DNA of 6,574 bases, from positions 1-6,574 of the forward strand of contig JAQGKJ010000144.1 in NCBI GenBank assembly GCA_028290165.1. Direction: 5' to 3'. Shown one piece after another: positions 3,866-6,574 of this stretch; within the stretch, counting starts at the first letter, position 1, and every line of letters starts with the position of its first letter. Origin of the DNA: Bradyrhizobium sp. GTDB taxonomy: Bacteria; Pseudomonadota; Alphaproteobacteria; Rhizobiales; Xanthobacteraceae. Below the pieces are notes generated by a model. It was given only the letters and a program-made list of their open reading frames with translations, made no database searches and was not told the DNA's origin. The translations under genes and the position numbers were made by a program.

Positions 3866-6256
3866 ATGTCTGGCGCCGTAGTTCATAGGAAGCTGAGTTT
3901 TGGCCCTTTCGAACTTTCGATTGGCGAGAGGGTGCTCCGTCACGACGGTCAAATGCTTCCTCTCGGGGATCGGGCATTGGATATTTTGATCTACCTTGCC
4001 GAGCGTCCGGGTGAAGTGATCGCAAAGCAGGAGCTGATCGTCCACGTCTGGTCGGACGTCACCGTCGAGGAGGGGAGCCTCCGGGTCCACGTGGCCGCGA
4101 TCCGCAAGGCACTTGGTGACGGCCAATTTGGCAACCGATACATCGCAAACATCAAGGGACGGGGGTACTCATTCGTCGGCACCGTCGTCCCCTTCGCTGG
4201 CAGTACGGAGAGCAGGAAGGACAAGTTACCCCGCCAAGGCAGGCTCCCCGTGCGACCGCTTATGATGATTGGGCGCGAAACGGTGATCAGGGAGGTTAGC
4301 GACAAGCTTCGAGACGAGCGGTTCGTAACACTGCTCGGCCCCGGCGGCATTGGCAAGACGACCATTGCCTTGGCTGTTGGCCGCGCTGCTGCCGAGGAGT
4401 TCAGCGGGCACGTCTATTTTGTTAACCTGGAAAGCCTTACTGATCCGCGCCATGTTGCGGGGGCTGTCGCGACATCCCTGGGACTTGCACTCAAATCGAA
4501 AGACCCCGGCTTGGAGCTGGCCGACCTCGTTCGTTCGCGAAAGCTTCTTATCATTCTCGATAGCTGTGAGCATGTGATCGAGGCGGTCGCCTCGCTTGCC
4601 GAGCAACTCTACCAGCAAACGGAAGAGATCCATGTTCTGACCACGAGTCGAGAATTGCTGAAAGTCGAGGGCGAGCATTGTTACCGGGTTCTTCCCCTTG
4701 ATTGTCCACCAGACGGCCCAGCGCAGACGGCAAATGCCGTGCTTCGATATCCGTCGGTGCAGTTGTTTGTACGACGTGTGGCGGCCAGAGCGGGAAGCGT
4801 CGTTCTCACCGACGAAGAGGCGCCGTTTGTCGCAGAAATGTGCCGAAAGCTGGATGGGATACCGTTGGCAATCGAGTTGGCCGCGGGTCAAGCGGCCGCA
4901 CTCGGTATCAAGAGCACTGTTTCCCTCCTGGCATCTCGGATGGGATTACTGAGACTAAGCCATCGGACGGCCGTTCCCAGACACCGGACCCTTAGGGCGA
5001 CATTGGATTGGAGCTACAATCTGCTGTCCGACGGAGAGAGGATTGTCTTTCGACGCATTGCTCCTTTCGTCGGCCATTTCACCCTTGAGGGCGCGCGGTA
5101 TGTCGCAGGCGAACTCGGCGCAGGCACCGGAGAAATTTTTGACGCAATCGCCGGCTTGGTCGAGAAGTCATTGATAACAACCCGGATCGACGAAACGCAG
5201 GCACAGTATCGGCTGCTGGACACAACGCGGGCATATGCGCTCGAAAAACTGGAGGAGCATGCCGAAGTCGACCCAATCTCCTTGCGGCATGCGGAATACG
5301 TCATCCAGCAGCTCGAATCGCAAAAAGAGGTGCTCTCGGCTCAGCCCAGGGCGGAAAGAGTTGCAGCCTATTCCTGGCAGCTCAGCAATGTTCGGTCGGC
5401 ACTGGAATGGAGCTTTGGATCGCACGGTAATGACGAGATCGCGACAAGACTTGCGGCCGCTTCAACGCAGCTATTCATGGAACTGGCGCTATTGATCGAA
5501 TGGCAGGCCTGGGTAGAGCAGGCGATAGCCCGGCTGGGAGATCAGCATAAGAACTCGCGTCAGGACCTTGCCCGCGAGCTCATGCTTCTGAACGGACTGT
5601 ACTTGTATTCGAGTTGGACAACCGACATTCACCGCGCGCTCGATGTCGCCGCGCGAAGCCAAAAAGTAGCTTTAAAAACGCAAGATCCCGACGACATGGC
5701 ACGCGCTGAATCGATGCTGGGCATGGTCAATCATTTGGCTGGACATCATCTTGCTGCACAGACGCATTTCGAAGCCGGCCTGCGCCACTCGGCAGCCGGC
5801 CCGCGCTTGCGCGCTGGGCACCATTTGTATCATCCCACCAGCTTTTTGCTCGTCGGCATGGCGCGCTCTCTGTTGTACAGGGGAGTACTCGACCAATCAG
5901 TGGAATACGCAAGGCTGGCGATAGAGGAAGGAGAAAAATCCGGTCTTCCGACAATATTGTGCCGATCCCTGATTCTGATTCTCCCTGTCTATCTAGCGCT
6001 GGATGATTGGCGGAAGTCAGAGCAGCACATTGCGCAATTAGCCGACCTTTCCGCAGCTCACGCCCTGAAGGCGTACCATGCGATGGCAACTGGTCTCCGA
6101 GGCCGCTGGCTTCTCCTTCAAAACAACGTTCGCGACGGCATGCCGTTGCTGAAGAGGGCGTCGGAAGAGCTTGAAGCTGAACGCCATGAAATGCTGTATA
6201 TGGATTTTGTCGCCGATCTCGGTGCGGGTCTTGCTGTCTCTGGCAAGCACGAGTAG
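3866..6256 (+). CDS. Winged-helix / NB-ARC-like ATPase / helical-repeat transcriptional regulator, truncated by in-frame TAG (796 aa)
   Basis: This is a STAND-type signalling regulator. Residues about 8-107 are an OmpR/CadC-type winged helix (FGPFELSIGERVL, then AIRKALGD and NIKGRGYSFVG). Next comes a P-loop ATPase with Walker A GPGGIGKTT (158-166), Walker B LLIILDSCEH (227-236), a sensor motif LTTSRE (258-263) and GIPLAIELAA (331-340). A winged-helix-like region follows near TLRATLDWSYNLL (375-387), then TPR-like helices from about 440. Family members bind DNA through the first domain and use nucleotide state and the repeats for sensing. ATG 3866 lacks a strong Shine-Dalgarno sequence, but the winged helix begins right after it. 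TAG 6254-6256 ends the frame inside the helical repeats, and homologous-looking sequence continues in the same frame downstream. The protein may be non-functional or have altered sensing. Confidence 0.85.
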   Translation: MSGAVVHRKLSFGPFELSIGERVLRHDGQMLPLGDRALDILIYLAERPGEVIAKQELIVHVWSDVTVEEGSLRVHVAAIRKALGDGQFGNRYIANIKGRGYSFVGTVVPFAGSTESRKDKLPRQGRLPVRPLMMIGRETVIREVSDKLRDERFVTLLGPGGIGKTTIALAVGRAAAEEFSGHVYFVNLESLTDPRHVAGAVATSLGLALKSKDPGLELADLVRSRKLLIILDSCEHVIEAVASLAEQLYQQTEEIHVLTTSRELLKVEGEHCYRVLPLDCPPDGPAQTANAVLRYPSVQLFVRRVAARAGSVVLTDEEAPFVAEMCRKLDGIPLAIELAAGQAAALGIKSTVSLLASRMGLLRLSHRTAVPRHRTLRATLDWSYNLLSDGERIVFRRIAPFVGHFTLEGARYVAGELGAGTGEIFDAIAGLVEKSLITTRIDETQAQYRLLDTTRAYALEKLEEHAEVDPISLRHAEYVIQQLESQKEVLSAQPRAERVAAYSWQLSNVRSALEWSFGSHGNDEIATRLAAASTQLFMELALLIEWQAWVEQAIARLGDQHKNSRQDLARELMLLNGLYLYSSWTTDIHRALDVAARSQKVALKTQDPDDMARAESMLGMVNHLAGHHLAAQTHFEAGLRHSAAGPRLRAGHHLYHPTSFLLVGMARSLLYRGVLDQSVEYARLAIEEGEKSGLPTILCRSLILILPVYLALDDWRKSEQHIAQLADLSAAHALKAYHAMATGLRGRWLLLQNNVRDGMPLLKRASEELEAERHEMLYMDFVADLGAGLAVSGKHE

Positions 6257-6574
6257 GCGTTGACGCTGGTGGTGAATGCCCTTGATGTCCAGCAACGCGG
6301 CGGAAAGCTCCTGAACGTGCCCACCCTGATGAGGGTGGAAGGCCTCATCATCCTGGCGTCCAGGTCGGCCCGGGACTATCCGGAAGCAGAAAGAAGCCTG
6401 CTGTCATCGATTGATTTGGCGAAACGTCAGTCCGCCACCCTGTTTGAATTGAAGGCCGCGACGGACCTTGCCGAGCTGTTGCAAAAGCAGGGACGCGTGC
6501 CAGAGGCCTATACACATCTCAGCGCGGCGCTTGATCTGATCGAATGCCCGCCGGGATAGTATCTCCCGATCACA
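6257..6574 (+). pseudogene. Severed C-terminal helical repeats of the 3866 regulator
   Basis: After TAG 6254-6256 the same frame continues as ALTLVVNALDVQQRGG, AERSLLSSIDLAKRQSATLF and AATDLAELLQKQGRVPEAY. These are TPR-type helices that complete the upstream protein. The frame ends at TAG 6557-6559, but only because of a 5-bp duplication at 6532-6541. Beyond it the correct reading shifts to MPAGIVSPDH and runs off the window. From memory, Bradyrhizobium homologues of this regulator end with a similar LD(R)MPAGIVSPDH segment. Re-initiation at TTG 6260 is possible but unsupported, because there is no well-spaced ribosome binding site. The intact protein would have exceeded 900 residues. Confidence 0.75.
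6532..6541 (+). repeat. 5-bp tandem duplication TGATC-TGATC causing a frameshift
   Basis: TGATC occurs twice in a row (6532-6536, 6537-6541). Removing one copy changes the reading from LDLIECPPG-stop to LDRMPAGIVSPDH, which stays open to the window end. This points to slippage in a gene already, or subsequently, disabled by the upstream TAG. Confidence 0.65.

Noticed and set aside
4226..4891. 221-aa minus-strand open frame
   Set aside because: It is fully antisense to the ATPase domain of the large regulator, which has clear conserved motifs on the plus strand.
1..6574. Mobile element, CRISPR array, tRNA or rRNA
   Set aside because: No transposase or integrase motifs, no regularly spaced repeats, and no tRNA- or rRNA-like sequence were found on either strand.

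Overview
The window looks like an accessory or regulatory stretch of a Bradyrhizobium-type alphaproteobacterium. The reasons are the FixJ/NodW-type response regulator, a FixL-class (HPK4-like) histidine-kinase tail, a second receiver-only regulator, a large winged-helix/ATPase/TPR regulator, several small orphan proteins of a kind common in Bradyrhizobium, and moderately high G+C with GTG starts. The genus is inferred from protein style only.

Layout, left to right. (1) 1-198 is the C-terminal end of a sensor histidine kinase cut by the window edge. (2) 199-586 is non-coding and ends in an imperfect hairpin just before a strong ribosome binding site. (3) Two small genes, 587-784 and 813-968, form a likely operon. 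(4) 994-1275 holds an FNR/FixK-like palindrome followed by a small reading frame interrupted by TGA. (5) 1262-1549 (minus) encodes a small secreted protein. (6) 1642-1815 is a frameshifted second copy of the kinase tail seen at 1-198. (7) 1887-2534 (minus) encodes a complete FixJ-like response regulator. (8) 2535-3113 is intergenic, with a two-hairpin structure ending in a terminator-like stem (candidate sRNA) and a palindrome containing TATAAT. (9) 3114-3509 encodes a receiver-only response regulator. (10) 3510-3865 is non-coding. (11) 3866-6256 encodes a winged-helix/NB-ARC-like ATPase/helical-repeat regulator. Its frame is cut by an in-frame TAG, and the severed C-terminus continues to the window end, where a 5-bp tandem duplication shifts the frame again.

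How the parts relate. The window is dominated by signal-transduction parts: one kinase end, one kinase relic, two response regulators and one STAND-type regulator. No complete kinase is present, so the partners of the two response regulators are not visible. The region shows decay: the kinase relic with a 1-bp deletion, the doubly damaged regulator, the TGA-interrupted small frame and an ambiguous start in the secreted-protein gene. I found no transposase, integrase, CRISPR array, tRNA or rRNA, and no clear new multi-gene system. The least explained items are the candidate sRNA at about 2805-2903 and the damaged regulator.
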